64,000 nucleotides of DNA, taken from assembly GCA_021372535.1 (NCBI GenBank), contig JAJFUH010000149.1:19424-83423 (forward strand). Direction: 5' to 3'. Of this stretch, positions 36,540-44,919 are shown in pieces (the first letter of the stretch is position 1; every line of letters starts with the position of its first letter). A program made the translations under genes and the position numbers. This DNA is from a bacterium (GTDB taxonomy: Bacteria > Latescibacterota > Latescibacteria > Latescibacterales > Latescibacteraceae). The notes beneath the pieces are model-generated. The model was not told the origin of the DNA. It saw nothing but the letters and a program-made list of their open reading frames with translations, and did no database searches.

Positions 36540-37985
36540 ATGCGGAAACGTCTGGCAATGCTCCTCGATGACATCGTCACCGCCTCGGTTACGGTTGTCG
36601 GAGACATCATGCTCGATGAATACATCATCGGCGACTCCCACCGGATAAGTCCCGAAGCGCCCGAACCCATCATCGAGGAACACGAAAGGATGTACGTTCC
36701 CGGCGGCGCGGCGAATGTGGCGGTAAACATCTCCGCACTCGGCGCGCGGGCGCACCTGATAAGCATAATCGGCGACGATTCCGACGGCGACAGATTCAGG
36801 ACGACGCTGTCCGGATCGGGTGTCGATACTTCCGGGCTTGTCACCGTCCCCGGCCGTCCCACGACCCGTAAAACGAGGCTCATCGCCCGCGGCAACCAGG
36901 TGCTCCGCGTGGACCATGAAACGACAGCCCCAATTGACAGCACACTCGAACGTCGCCTTATCGACATGATTCTTGCCAGTCACGGCGACATTGTCGTTAT
37001 ATCGGATTACGCAAAGGGACTGGTCACGCCGGGACTCGTAAAAGGCCTGACGGGAGCAGGCCGTCGTGTGATCGTCGATCCGAAGTCCTCCGATTTCGGC
37101 CTGTACGCCGGTTCTTACCTTTTAACGCCGAATCTTTCCGAGATATCTTCTGCTGCGGGTGTCCGCACCCTTTCTGGTGATGCGCTCGAACCTTCCTGCC
37201 GCGCCCTGATGGCAAAACATTCCATATCAAATATACTCGTGACTCTCGGTTCCGGAGGTATGGCTCTCTTTGAAAAGACCCCACCGGCTGTGTATATCCA
37301 CTCGAGAGCGCGCGAGGTATACGATGTCACCGGCGCCGGAGACACCGTCGTCGCCACACTCTCCGCTGCCGCAGCCGCGGGAGCCTCTTTGCAGGATGCC
37401 TGCACAGTCGCCAACATCGCCGCGGGAATCGTGGTCGGAAAACACTTCACCGCCACAACCTCGCCAAAGGAAATCATGGCATATGCGTTCGGCCCGACTG
37501 CATCGGAAAAAATCGTCGACAGGGAAACGCTCCTGCCCCGCATCGCCGAGCTGAAAAGAACCGGCAACCGTATCGTATTTACCAACGGGTGTTTCGATCT
37601 GCTCCACATGGGTCATATTACCTACCTCAATGAAGCCCGGGGCCTCGGCGATGTCCTCGTCATCGGCATCAATACGGATCGTTCCGTCCGCGCGCTCAAG
37701 GGCGAGAACCGTCCCATCATCCCCCAGGAGGAGCGGAGCCATGTCATCGCGGCCCTCGAATGCGTGGACTATGTCATTCTTTTCGATGAGGACACCCCTG
37801 CCAATCTAATCGGGGACATCCGTCCCGATGTACTCGTCAAGGGTTCCGATTACTCGAAAGATGAAGTAGTAGGCCATGATATCGTCGAGTCGTACGGCGG
37901 GACGGTTTCCCTCATACCGCTCGTGGAAAATACATCGACGACATCGATCATCAACCGCATCAAAGATCAGTACAACCATGAATGA
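36540..37985 (+). CDS. hldE: Bifunctional D-beta-D-heptose 7-phosphate kinase / 1-phosphate adenylyltransferase
   Basis: A 481-residue protein, the same size and domain order as E. coli HldE (477). Residues 1-320 are a PfkB-type sugar kinase (GDIMLDEYIIGDSHRISPE, PGGAANVAVN, DVTGAGDTVVAT with the catalytic aspartate). Residues 340-481 are a cytidylyltransferase-fold domain (FTNGCFDLLHMGHITYL, then LVKGSDYSKDEVVG). It makes ADP-heptose precursors for the LPS inner core. The stop overlaps the gmhB start region. Confidence 0.95.
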   Translation: MRKRLAMLLDDIVTASVTVVGDIMLDEYIIGDSHRISPEAPEPIIEEHERMYVPGGAANVAVNISALGARAHLISIIGDDSDGDRFRTTLSGSGVDTSGLVTVPGRPTTRKTRLIARGNQVLRVDHETTAPIDSTLERRLIDMILASHGDIVVISDYAKGLVTPGLVKGLTGAGRRVIVDPKSSDFGLYAGSYLLTPNLSEISSAAGVRTLSGDALEPSCRALMAKHSISNILVTLGSGGMALFEKTPPAVYIHSRAREVYDVTGAGDTVVATLSAAAAAGASLQDACTVANIAAGIVVGKHFTATTSPKEIMAYAFGPTASEKIVDRETLLPRIAELKRTGNRIVFTNGCFDLLHMGHITYLNEARGLGDVLVIGINTDRSVRALKGENRPIIPQEERSHVIAALECVDYVILFDEDTPANLIGDIRPDVLVKGSDYSKDEVVGHDIVESYGGTVSLIPLVENTSTTSIINRIKDQYNHE

Positions 37986-38547
37986 CAGACAGGCAGAACC
38001 CCGCCGTTTCGTCTTTATGGACCGTGATGGCGTTATCAATGTGGAACGCGGGGATTACACGACCACCATCGACCAGTGGCAGTGGGCGGAGGGGGCGCTT
38101 GAAGGAATCAGAAAGCTGACCGAAGCCGGCTTCGGGATAATCGTCATCACCAATCAGGCATGCATCGCCAAGGGTATACAGACCGAAAAGGGACTCGAAA
38201 AACTCCATTCGTTCATGCTCGACCGTATCCGGAAAGAAGGCGGCTCGATACTCGGAATCTATCACTGCCCGCACCAGACCTCGGACGGGTGTTCATGCCG
38301 TAAACCCGAACCGGGCCTTATACTCAGGGCAGCGCTGGAGCACGGCATTACACTGCCCGGAACATTCATGATCGGCGACTCTCTCCGTGACATGGAGGCG
38401 GGACGTCGCGCCGGAACACGGACGATCCTCATCGATACAGGCCCCGGCGCCGACAGTCCACGGACTCAGTTCGAGCCCGGTGAATTCAGGGCCGGTAATC
38501 TTTCGGAAGCAGCGGACATCGTAATCAGAGAATCCGGTTCACGATGA
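37978..38547 (+). CDS. gmhB: D-glycero-D-manno-heptose 1,7-bisphosphate phosphatase
   Basis: A 189-residue HAD phosphatase. Motifs are FMDRDGVINVE (nucleophile and acid aspartates), VITNQACIAKG, a zinc-binding CPHQTSDGCSCRKPEPG loop with four Cys/His ligands, and MIGDSLRDMEAGRRAG. It provides the dephosphorylation step between the two HldE activities. The ATG at 37978 overlaps the end of hldE; the longer frame from 37876 lies inside hldE and is rejected. Confidence 0.95.
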   Translation: MNDRQAEPRRFVFMDRDGVINVERGDYTTTIDQWQWAEGALEGIRKLTEAGFGIIVITNQACIAKGIQTEKGLEKLHSFMLDRIRKEGGSILGIYHCPHQTSDGCSCRKPEPGLILRAALEHGITLPGTFMIGDSLRDMEAGRRAGTRTILIDTGPGADSPRTQFEPGEFRAGNLSEAADIVIRESGSR

Positions 38548-38595
38548 TTTACCCATAACGACAGAATTCGAGAGACAGGACACGAAAAAAGTATT

Positions 38596-38640
38596 TTTTT
38601 TTACTTCTGCCTTTTACCTTTTACCTTCTGCCTTTTTTTA
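38596..38640. repeat. Pyrimidine-rich tandem repeat
   Basis: Seven-base units of the kind CTTCTGC, CTTTTAC, CTTTTAC, CTTCTGC, flanked by T-runs, lie just upstream of rlmI. In the transcript this makes a C/U-rich leader ending 12 nt before the start codon. Confidence 0.7.
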
Positions 38641-38651
38641 ACGGAAGTACC

Positions 38652-39830
38652 ATGAATCCCGCACGTGTAATCCTGAAATCCGGCAGAGAAAGACCCGTTC
38701 TCAACGGCAATCCCTGGGTATATTCGGGTTCGGTCGGCCGTATCGAGGGTCTCGAAAAGGATGGCCAGCCCTGCGAAATCGTATCGTCTGTCGGTGATTT
38801 TCTCGCCACGGGATATGTCAATCCGCAGTCGAGGATCACCTGCCGGATTCTCTCGCGGGAACGGGTTACTGTCGACCGGGATTTTTTCGCCGTGAGGATA
38901 CGTCAGGCGCTGTCCCTCCGCGAAGGTATCACTAATGATTCGACGAACGCCTGCCGTCTTATAAACTCCGAGGGGGACTTTCTCCCCGGGCTCATCGTCG
39001 ACCGCTACGGGGACGGCGTCGTTGTACAGTTTCTCACGAGCGGTATGGAATTTTTCCGGGAGGATGTGCTCGCCTGCATCGTTGATCTTATCAAACCGTC
39101 TTTCATCGTGGAGCGCTCCGATTCGTCCGCCCGTCATGACGAGGGACTCGAAACGGCCTGCAGAATCCTCTCCGGGTCGCCGGGCGATCTGGTGGAAATC
39201 GTCGAAAACGCTCTCCGGTTCCGCGTCGACCTGCTCAACGGCCAGAAAACCGGATTCTACCTCGACCAGCGTGATGCACGGCGGTTGTTCATGAGCCATA
39301 CGGTCGGGAAACGGATTCTCAATCTCTTTTCCTACACCGGCGGATTTTCCGTGGCCGCAGCCGCGGGAGGAGCGAACGAGGTGACTTCGGTGGATTCTTC
39401 GGGCCCGGCGCTTTCACTCGCCCGCGAGAACATGGCGCTCAACGGTTTCGGGAGCCTCCCGGGGGATTATATCAAAGAGGATGCTTTTACATACCTCAAT
39501 TCCGTGAACTCCACGTGGGACTGCATCGTTATCGATCCCCCCGCCTTCGCGACAAAAAAAACCATGGTGGATAAAGCCGCCCGCGGATATAAGGACCTCA
39601 ATCTCCGAGCGCTTAAGATCATGAATACCGGCGGCATTCTCGCGACATTCTCCTGCTCGTACCATATCGGCATGACACTCTTCCGGCAGATCGTGTACGC
39701 GGCGGTCACCGATTCGGGTCGTCAGGCGCAGGTCATCGCACAGACAGCCCACCAACAGGATCACCCGTTCAATGTCTGCCATATCGAGGGTGAATACCTG
39801 AAAGGTATTTTTCTCCGGGTTACAGGATGA
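38652..39830 (+). CDS. rlmI: 23S rRNA (cytosine-C5) methyltransferase, RlmI family
   Basis: A 392-residue protein. The first 75 residues are a PUA-like RNA-binding domain (NGNPWVYSGSVGRIEG). A class I SAM-dependent methyltransferase follows: QKTGFYLDQRDARRL, the SAM motif NLFSYTGGFSVAAAAGG, and the catalytic-region IVIDPPAFATKK with the later ATFSCSYH cysteine. Length matches E. coli RlmI (396). Other RlmI-like enzymes (RlmK type, YwbD) are possible targets variants. A short GGAAG ribosome site is present. Confidence 0.88.
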   Translation: MNPARVILKSGRERPVLNGNPWVYSGSVGRIEGLEKDGQPCEIVSSVGDFLATGYVNPQSRITCRILSRERVTVDRDFFAVRIRQALSLREGITNDSTNACRLINSEGDFLPGLIVDRYGDGVVVQFLTSGMEFFREDVLACIVDLIKPSFIVERSDSSARHDEGLETACRILSGSPGDLVEIVENALRFRVDLLNGQKTGFYLDQRDARRLFMSHTVGKRILNLFSYTGGFSVAAAAGGANEVTSVDSSGPALSLARENMALNGFGSLPGDYIKEDAFTYLNSVNSTWDCIVIDPPAFATKKTMVDKAARGYKDLNLRALKIMNTGGILATFSCSYHIGMTLFRQIVYAAVTDSGRQAQVIAQTAHQQDHPFNVCHIEGEYLKGIFLRVTG

Positions 39831-39874
39831 TAAGGAAAGCCTTTCAGGAATAATTAACCCGTCAATTCACAAAG

Positions 39875-39923
39875 TTTAATAGAACGCGGATTTACGCGGA
39901 TCAGGCGGATTTACGCGGATTTG
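39875..39923. repeat. Dispersed repeat family B (CGCGGATTT), copy 1
   Basis: A 49-bp stretch with about 40 of 49 bases identical to 58695-58743. It is itself built of ACGCGGATTT-type units. It lies in the 331-bp gap between rlmI and the thioredoxin gene; the rest of that gap is A/T-rich without a visible gene. Confidence 0.75.
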
Positions 39924-40161
39924 TTTTTTAAATATCTTTTTGGTGTCAATGATTAATTGTCACTAAAATTAGTATTAATAATCTATTATGTCTCTTTGTG
40001 GAGAGATATTTTCACGAATAATCCGGGCAGAAAAAACCGTCACAAAAAATATATAATATATTTTTAGCTATATTACTATAATTTTTGGGAACATTGCTTT
40101 TTATTCAGCGTTTCATTATTATAGGTGTTATAATTATTCTCATCATTCGAAAGGAAAACCA

Positions 40162-40743
40162 ATGAGATCTTCTTTTGCTGTACCGGTTGTATTTATTGCT
40201 TCCGCATTTTTCTTCGCATGCGGCAGCGGAAACAAAACTCCCGAAGCCGACCAGAATACGGCCCCGAAACCGCTTCAGCTCGCCCAGAACACCACGGCAG
40301 AACAGCAAGCGCAGGTCGATTTTACATGGTTTACCGACTGGGACAAGGGAATCGAGGAGGCTAAAAAAACAAAGAAGCCGGTGGTCGTCGATTTTTATGC
40401 CGACTGGTGCGTTTACTGCAAGAAAATGGACAAGGAAACCTTTTCCGCTCCCGAGATCAAAAAACGCCTTGCCGATGGATGGATCGGCATCAGGCTCAAT
40501 GCCGAAAAAGGCGATTTGAGCGGTACATATGACGGTAAAACCATGACCTACCCGCAGCTTACACAATATTTTGGCGTGACCGGTTTTCCATCATTCCTGT
40601 TCATTGATAAAGAACTGAAGCCGATGCGGCCTGTCCCGGGTTTCATCGAAAAAGACACGTTCGGTCCGATGCTCGATTTTATCAAAGACGAAGTATATAA
40701 AAAGAATGTCTCGTTCCAGGACTATATGAAATCCAGAAAGTAA
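40162..40743 (+). CDS. Thioredoxin-fold lipoprotein (DsbD-C/SoxW-like)
   Basis: A 193-residue protein with a lipoprotein signal (SAFFFACG; lipid cysteine C20). The mature part is a thioredoxin domain with active site WCVYC (about residues 89-93), the preceding VVVDFYAD strand and the cis-proline GFPSFLF. The WC.YCK motif resembles DsbD C-terminal and thiol-reductase domains. It is anchored outside the cytoplasmic membrane. It is followed at once by a CxxC mini-protein and a NapH-like FeS membrane protein, which may feed it electrons. AAAGGA site before the ATG. Confidence 0.9.
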   Translation: MRSSFAVPVVFIASAFFFACGSGNKTPEADQNTAPKPLQLAQNTTAEQQAQVDFTWFTDWDKGIEEAKKTKKPVVVDFYADWCVYCKKMDKETFSAPEIKKRLADGWIGIRLNAEKGDLSGTYDGKTMTYPQLTQYFGVTGFPSFLFIDKELKPMRPVPGFIEKDTFGPMLDFIKDEVYKKNVSFQDYMKSRK

Positions 40744-40754
40744 GCGGGGACGAT

Positions 40755-40904
40755 ATGTCAGCGCTCAACAGCAAACGGACTGTACAGATTTCACTTCTCG
40801 TGCTTTCGGTTGTACTCATAGCAGCCGGTGTCATGCGTGAAGAAGTGTTCGATGTTATTTCAAATGCCACCATACTCTGTTTTTCATGCATAGGATTGAA
40901 ATAG
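40755..40904 (+). CDS. Small CxxC membrane protein, CD1871A-like
   Basis: A 49-residue protein: polar N-terminus, one membrane helix (ISLLVLSVVLIAAGVM), a GVMREEVFDVISNATI segment and a terminal CFSCIGLK with a CxxC pair. This layout matches the small CXXC proteins (CD1871A family) that occur beside 4Fe-4S membrane proteins. The start follows GCGGGGA by six bases. It sits between the thioredoxin lipoprotein (11 nt) and the NapH-like gene (6 nt), which supports a shared redox function. Confidence 0.8.
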   Translation: MSALNSKRTVQISLLVLSVVLIAAGVMREEVFDVISNATILCFSCIGLK

Positions 40905-40910
40905 ACCGAC

Positions 40911-41717
40911 ATGGTTTTGGGCAGAATCAAAAGATTATGGTGGCAGATAACCGGCGCAGTACTCTTTAATTTTCCCTTTGTCGGGCATCTGACGCTGCCA
41001 TGGCTTCCGGTACCGGTGCTCAACTGCTATTCATGCCCGCTCGCGCAGGGCGCCTGCCCGATAGGAACCATACAGCATTTCTTCGTTATCGGTGTCCTGC
41101 CGTTCTTTGCAGTGGGTGTTGTAGCGATCTTCGGTGTCACCGCCGGGCGGTTTTACTGCAGCCACCTCTGCCCGTTCGGATTCCTCCAGGATTTGCTGGG
41201 AAGGTTATCACGGTTCAAGGCAAGGATGCCCCGGTTCGTCGGGTACGGTAAATATGCCGTTCTCATAATCATGGTTATTATTCTGCCGCCACTCGTTAAA
41301 GAACCCTTCTTCTGTACACTCTGCCCCGCAGGGAGCCTTGAAGCGGGAATACCCATCGTGACCGGCGCATGGCTCGATTCGCGGTCGGCAGACGCGGGAA
41401 TCTTCGGAGGTTCGAGCGGGATTCTTGCAATGATCGGCTGGTGGTTCTGGTTTAAAATCGGTATTCTCGTGTTGATTCTGGCCGTCGCGGTATTCATCAA
41501 ACGGCCGTTCTGCCGTGCCTTCTGCCCGCTCGGGGCGCTGTTCGGCCTGTTCAACCGCATTTCCCTGTTCTTCAGGCATCCGGGGGCTCTTCACGGTGAC
41601 CGTCCCCACTACAATCTCAGGACATGCCCTGTCCACATCACCGATCCCCGCGATGTCGATTCACACAACTGCATCAAATGCCGTGAATGCTATACACATC
41701 CTGCCCACACTGATTGA
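40911..41717 (+). CDS. NapH/YccM-like membrane 4Fe-4S protein
   Basis: A 268-residue protein with five membrane helices. Conserved cysteine motifs of the polyferredoxin membrane family are CYSCPLAQGACP, FYCSHLCPFGFLQD, FFCTLCPAGSLE, FCRAFCPLGALF and a C-terminal NCIKCRECYTHP. Only one full ferredoxin-like CxxCxxC set is seen at the end, so the second C-terminal cluster of NapH is missing. It probably carries electrons across the membrane, likely toward the thioredoxin-like lipoprotein upstream. Confidence 0.88.
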   Translation: MVLGRIKRLWWQITGAVLFNFPFVGHLTLPWLPVPVLNCYSCPLAQGACPIGTIQHFFVIGVLPFFAVGVVAIFGVTAGRFYCSHLCPFGFLQDLLGRLSRFKARMPRFVGYGKYAVLIIMVIILPPLVKEPFFCTLCPAGSLEAGIPIVTGAWLDSRSADAGIFGGSSGILAMIGWWFWFKIGILVLILAVAVFIKRPFCRAFCPLGALFGLFNRISLFFRHPGALHGDRPHYNLRTCPVHITDPRDVDSHNCIKCRECYTHPAHTD

Positions 41718-41878
41718 TCTTTCGCCGTTGTGTTGATTGTTTATCTCTCCGGCGGTATACATTACATGAACCGTAGTGCTTGTATCCCTGTTCCCGACTG
41801 ATTGAATCGTTCATAATTCACCGATTATACTTCACAAAATGCCTTGACATGGTTTGTCTCAAACGGGATATTTCCGGT

Positions 41879-42880
41879 ATGAACAGCGAAAAACCAACAC
41901 TTGCACAAATCGGTGAACTTGAGTTTATTAACCGTATCAGAAGCATGATGCCCATCGAGGGAGGGACAATCATCCGTTCCGCTGGTGATGACTGTCTCGT
42001 GACGGAATTTCCCGGCGAAAGGCTGATGCTCTCAACCACCGACACATTTGTCGATAGCGTTCATTTCAATCCGGCCTGGTCGGATTATCACGACATCGGG
42101 TGCCGGTGCATGGCGGCTTCCGTTAGCGATATTGCGGCAATGTCGGGGATACCGCTCTATACGCTCGTTTCGCTGTCGATGCCGCCGGGGCTGTTCCTCG
42201 ACGATGCGGTAAGTCTTTTTGCAGGGTTGAGTAAGACGGGTATCGGTTACAGCTGTCCGGTCTGCGGCGGTGAAACAACCTCGACTCCGGGTCCGCTCAC
42301 TATCACGGTTACTGTTATCGGAGCGGTGGAGCCGGAACGCATGGTTACCCGCTCCGGTGCTCAGGCAGGCGACGCCGTATATGTCACCGGCTTCCTCGGC
42401 GATGCCATGGGAGGGCTCCTGGCATTTCAGCACGGCGAGGAAGGCTGCGACTCATTAAAGAAGAAATTCGTAATCCCGGAAGCGAGGGTTGCGTTATCGA
42501 GGAGTCTGACCGGAACGTACCGGATCGGCGCCATGATCGATCTTTCGGACGGGCTTGCATCGGATTTGGGCCATATCTGCGAGGAAAGCCGGACAGGCGC
42601 GGTTGTCGATGCCTGCTGCATCCCGCTTTCCGATGATTTTCTGCGCCTCATGGAGAAGCACGGGAGAAATCCCCTCGATTTCGCGCTGACGGCGGGGGAA
42701 GACTTCGAGCTACTGTTCACATTGCGCGATCCGTCTCTCCCGGCAGCGGGAAATGTTCTCGGCTGCCCTGTGACGAGAATCGGATATATCACCGGGCCTT
42801 CCGAAGGGATGTCAGTGCGGATGCGGGACGGCTCTGTTAAAACGATCACCGTTAAAGGGTATGAGCATTTCAAATCATGA
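41879..42880 (+). CDS. thiL: Thiamine-monophosphate kinase
   Basis: A 333-residue protein of the PurM/ThiL fold. Motifs: GELEFINRIRSM, AGDDCLVTE, STTDTFVDSVHF (Mg/ATP aspartates), the ASVSDIAAMSG segment and AMIDLSDGLASDLGHI. It phosphorylates thiamine-P to thiamine-PP. The ATG at 41879 gives the family N-terminus; the frame from 41780 adds an unlikely extension. The 161-bp gap upstream has no TPP-riboswitch core that I can recognise. It overlaps the next gene by 4 nt. Confidence 0.93.
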   Translation: MNSEKPTLAQIGELEFINRIRSMMPIEGGTIIRSAGDDCLVTEFPGERLMLSTTDTFVDSVHFNPAWSDYHDIGCRCMAASVSDIAAMSGIPLYTLVSLSMPPGLFLDDAVSLFAGLSKTGIGYSCPVCGGETTSTPGPLTITVTVIGAVEPERMVTRSGAQAGDAVYVTGFLGDAMGGLLAFQHGEEGCDSLKKKFVIPEARVALSRSLTGTYRIGAMIDLSDGLASDLGHICEESRTGAVVDACCIPLSDDFLRLMEKHGRNPLDFALTAGEDFELLFTLRDPSLPAAGNVLGCPVTRIGYITGPSEGMSVRMRDGSVKTITVKGYEHFKS

Positions 42881-44127
42881 ATAAGCGCAGAGACACAATG
42901 GCCGCCGTATCGAGAATCGGCGAGCTGGTAGCCATGACACTGGACACATCCGAAATTCTCCGGCATATCGTGGAGATAACGGCGGAGATCATGAAGGTCG
43001 ATGTGTGCTCGATCTACCTGTGGGATTCCGATGAAGGCTCCCTCGTCCTCGAAGCTACGAGGGGATTGAAGGAAGACGCCATAGGTCACGTTAAAATCCT
43101 TCCTGGTGAAGGAATAACGGGACGGGCGGCAAAACAGGGCAGAATCGTGGCTGTCCGGGACGTAACCATGGACAGAAGAAACATGTACTTCCCTATCACC
43201 GGCGAGGACCGTTACCGTTCGCTCCTCAGTGTACCGCTCCGGTTCAAGGATGAGCTCATCGGTGTCATGAATGTTCAGACGGAGAATCCCCGCTCCTTCC
43301 GGAAGTCCGAGCGCCGTCTCCTTAAAACGATTGCCCATCAGGTTTCGGGAGCGATTCATAACGCCCGTCTCTACGAGAGCGTACTCGAGGGGAAAAAAGA
43401 AATAGAACGCACCCACGAACGACTCGTGGAATCAGAAAAAATGGCTGCCCTCGGCCGTCTCTCCGCAACGCTGTCACATGAGCTGCGCAATCCGCTCGCC
43501 GGGCTCAAGGGAGCCTCGCAGCTTCTTGCTCGGAAAACAGGCAATCACGATGAACGGCGACAGTATATCGATCTTATTCTCGAAGAGATTGAACGGCTCG
43601 ACAGGATCGTCGAGGACCTCCTCCAGTTTGCACGGCCCGGTAAACTCCGGCTGGAACAGGTCGATATCAATAAAATGATCGATGATATTTTGCTTCTCCA
43701 TTCCGATGATTTTAATGGAAGGGGGATTACAATACGTAAACGCCTCTCCAAACTGCCCAACATCAGAGCCGACCGGGATAAGTTCAAACAGGTGCTGGTC
43801 AATATCGTCCTGAACGCACGCGACGCCATGCCCGAAGGAGGGGAACTTCTTGTAAGCTCGGGCGTTATATCCAATGAACCGGAAAGCAGGGACATCGTGA
43901 CACTCCAGTTCAGGGATAACGGACAGGGAATCGAGGAGAATGTACTCCGGAGTATTTTCGAGCCTTTTTTTACTACCAAACCAGATGGCGTCGGACTCGG
44001 GCTGGCTGTCTGCAAGGCCATTATCGAGGATCATAAAGGGCGGATTTCAATACGGTCATTGAATGAGGGCAGTGATATCAGGGGTACAGTTGTAACAGTT
44101 GAAATTCCAAGCCTTGAGATTAAATAA
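42877..44127 (+). CDS. GAF-domain sensor histidine kinase
   Basis: A 416-residue soluble kinase. Residues about 15-165 are a GAF domain (LPGEGITGRAAKQGR, LSVPLRFKDELIGVMNVQ). A helical linker leads to HisKA with the phospho-histidine in TLSHELRNPLAG (about H203). The HATPase domain has NIVLNARDAMP and GLGLAVCKAI. No membrane segment and no adjacent response regulator, so it is an orphan kinase. The start overlaps the thiL stop (ATGA). Confidence 0.93.
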   Translation: MNKRRDTMAAVSRIGELVAMTLDTSEILRHIVEITAEIMKVDVCSIYLWDSDEGSLVLEATRGLKEDAIGHVKILPGEGITGRAAKQGRIVAVRDVTMDRRNMYFPITGEDRYRSLLSVPLRFKDELIGVMNVQTENPRSFRKSERRLLKTIAHQVSGAIHNARLYESVLEGKKEIERTHERLVESEKMAALGRLSATLSHELRNPLAGLKGASQLLARKTGNHDERRQYIDLILEEIERLDRIVEDLLQFARPGKLRLEQVDINKMIDDILLLHSDDFNGRGITIRKRLSKLPNIRADRDKFKQVLVNIVLNARDAMPEGGELLVSSGVISNEPESRDIVTLQFRDNGQGIEENVLRSIFEPFFTTKPDGVGLGLAVCKAIIEDHKGRISIRSLNEGSDIRGTVVTVEIPSLEIK

Positions 44128-44202
44128 GAACAATGATGCAAATTCTATCAGAGCTGTTTCACAGGAGTGTCATCGTTCAACTTTTCACGAAAGGGAGATG
44201 TC

Positions 44203-44553
44203 ATGGAAGATCTGTGGGGACAAATCAAAAAGTCGGTGATGGACGGTGTCAATATTGCCGCTGAAAAAACCGAGGAACTGACCAAGCTGGGTAAAGTAAA
44301 ACTCGATATCCTTAATCTGAAATATAAAATCTCAAGGAAATTCACCGAGCTCGGCGGGATAACCTATGAGGCTGTCAAAAAAGATGATGTAAGCAAAACT
44401 CTTAAATCTGAAAAAACCGTGGCTTTAATCGAAGCGATCAAAAAACTCGAATCCGACCTTGAAGCAAAAGAAAAACGATACCAAGACATGATGAAAAAAG
44501 CAAAAGACGAAAAGAAAGCCAAAAAAGAGAAAAAAGAGAAAAAATCCGAATAA
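44203..44553 (+). CDS. Small Lys/Glu-rich helical protein, unknown function
   Basis: A 116-residue protein. The N-terminal half is amphipathic and helix-prone (EDLWGQIKKSVMDGVNIAAEK), with a conserved-looking FTELGGITYEAVKK. The C-terminal third is a coiled coil ending in a run of Lys/Glu. Start at 44203 after AAAGGGAG. I cannot assign a family with confidence; similar small proteins are often called coiled-coil or phasin-like. It follows the kinase by 75 nt and ends with a terminator. Confidence 0.75.
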   Translation: MEDLWGQIKKSVMDGVNIAAEKTEELTKLGKVKLDILNLKYKISRKFTELGGITYEAVKKDDVSKTLKSEKTVALIEAIKKLESDLEAKEKRYQDMMKKAKDEKKAKKEKKEKKSE

Positions 44554-44576
44554 CCATGGTTTAATTATGCCTGTGA

Positions 44577-44620
44577 CCGGATTATACGGGACAATAACCG
44601 TTATAATCCGGTTTGTTTTT
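44577..44620 (+). terminator. Rho-independent terminator
   Basis: A perfect 10-bp stem CCGGATTATA/TATAATCCGG (44577-44586, 44602-44611) with possible inner CGG/CCG pairing, followed by TTTGTTTTT. It is 24 nt after the stop of the small Lys-rich gene. Confidence 0.85.
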
Positions 44621-44865
44621 GAAACCATAGCACTGATAATATGGTTTAAGTTACTGCTGACAGGAGTTCGGCCGTCTTTCGGTCTTATTGGCACAAGTGG
44701 CTGTAGATATGAAATGAAGTAAAGAGCAGGAATAAACTCCATCGATATGGAAATGGAATTATTTTATCGTTATTACAGTTCCAGCCGGATACTATTTTTA
44801 TGCCAATGGATGCTCATGAAGTGAATCGATACATGAAAAATCTGCAATTCATATATAAATGAATA

Positions 44866-44894
44866 TTGACTTTTACTCAAATTTTTTGTATTTA
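44866..44894 (+). promoter_or_regulatory. Sigma-70-type promoter of htrA
   Basis: TTGACT (44866-44871), a 17-base spacer and TATTTA (44889-44894). The htrA start follows 26 bp later with a TTTGGAGG ribosome site. The rest of the gap 44621-44865 shows no gene. Confidence 0.6.
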
Positions 44895-44919
44895 ATACAG
44901 GATAATTTGGAGGTTCTTA

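Noticed and set aside
39875-39923. CRISPR-like array
   Set aside because: The units are too short and contiguous, without spacers; it is a degenerate dispersed repeat.
41718-41878. TPP riboswitch upstream of thiL
   Set aside because: The conserved CTGAGA and ACC...GAACCTGA core elements are not present.
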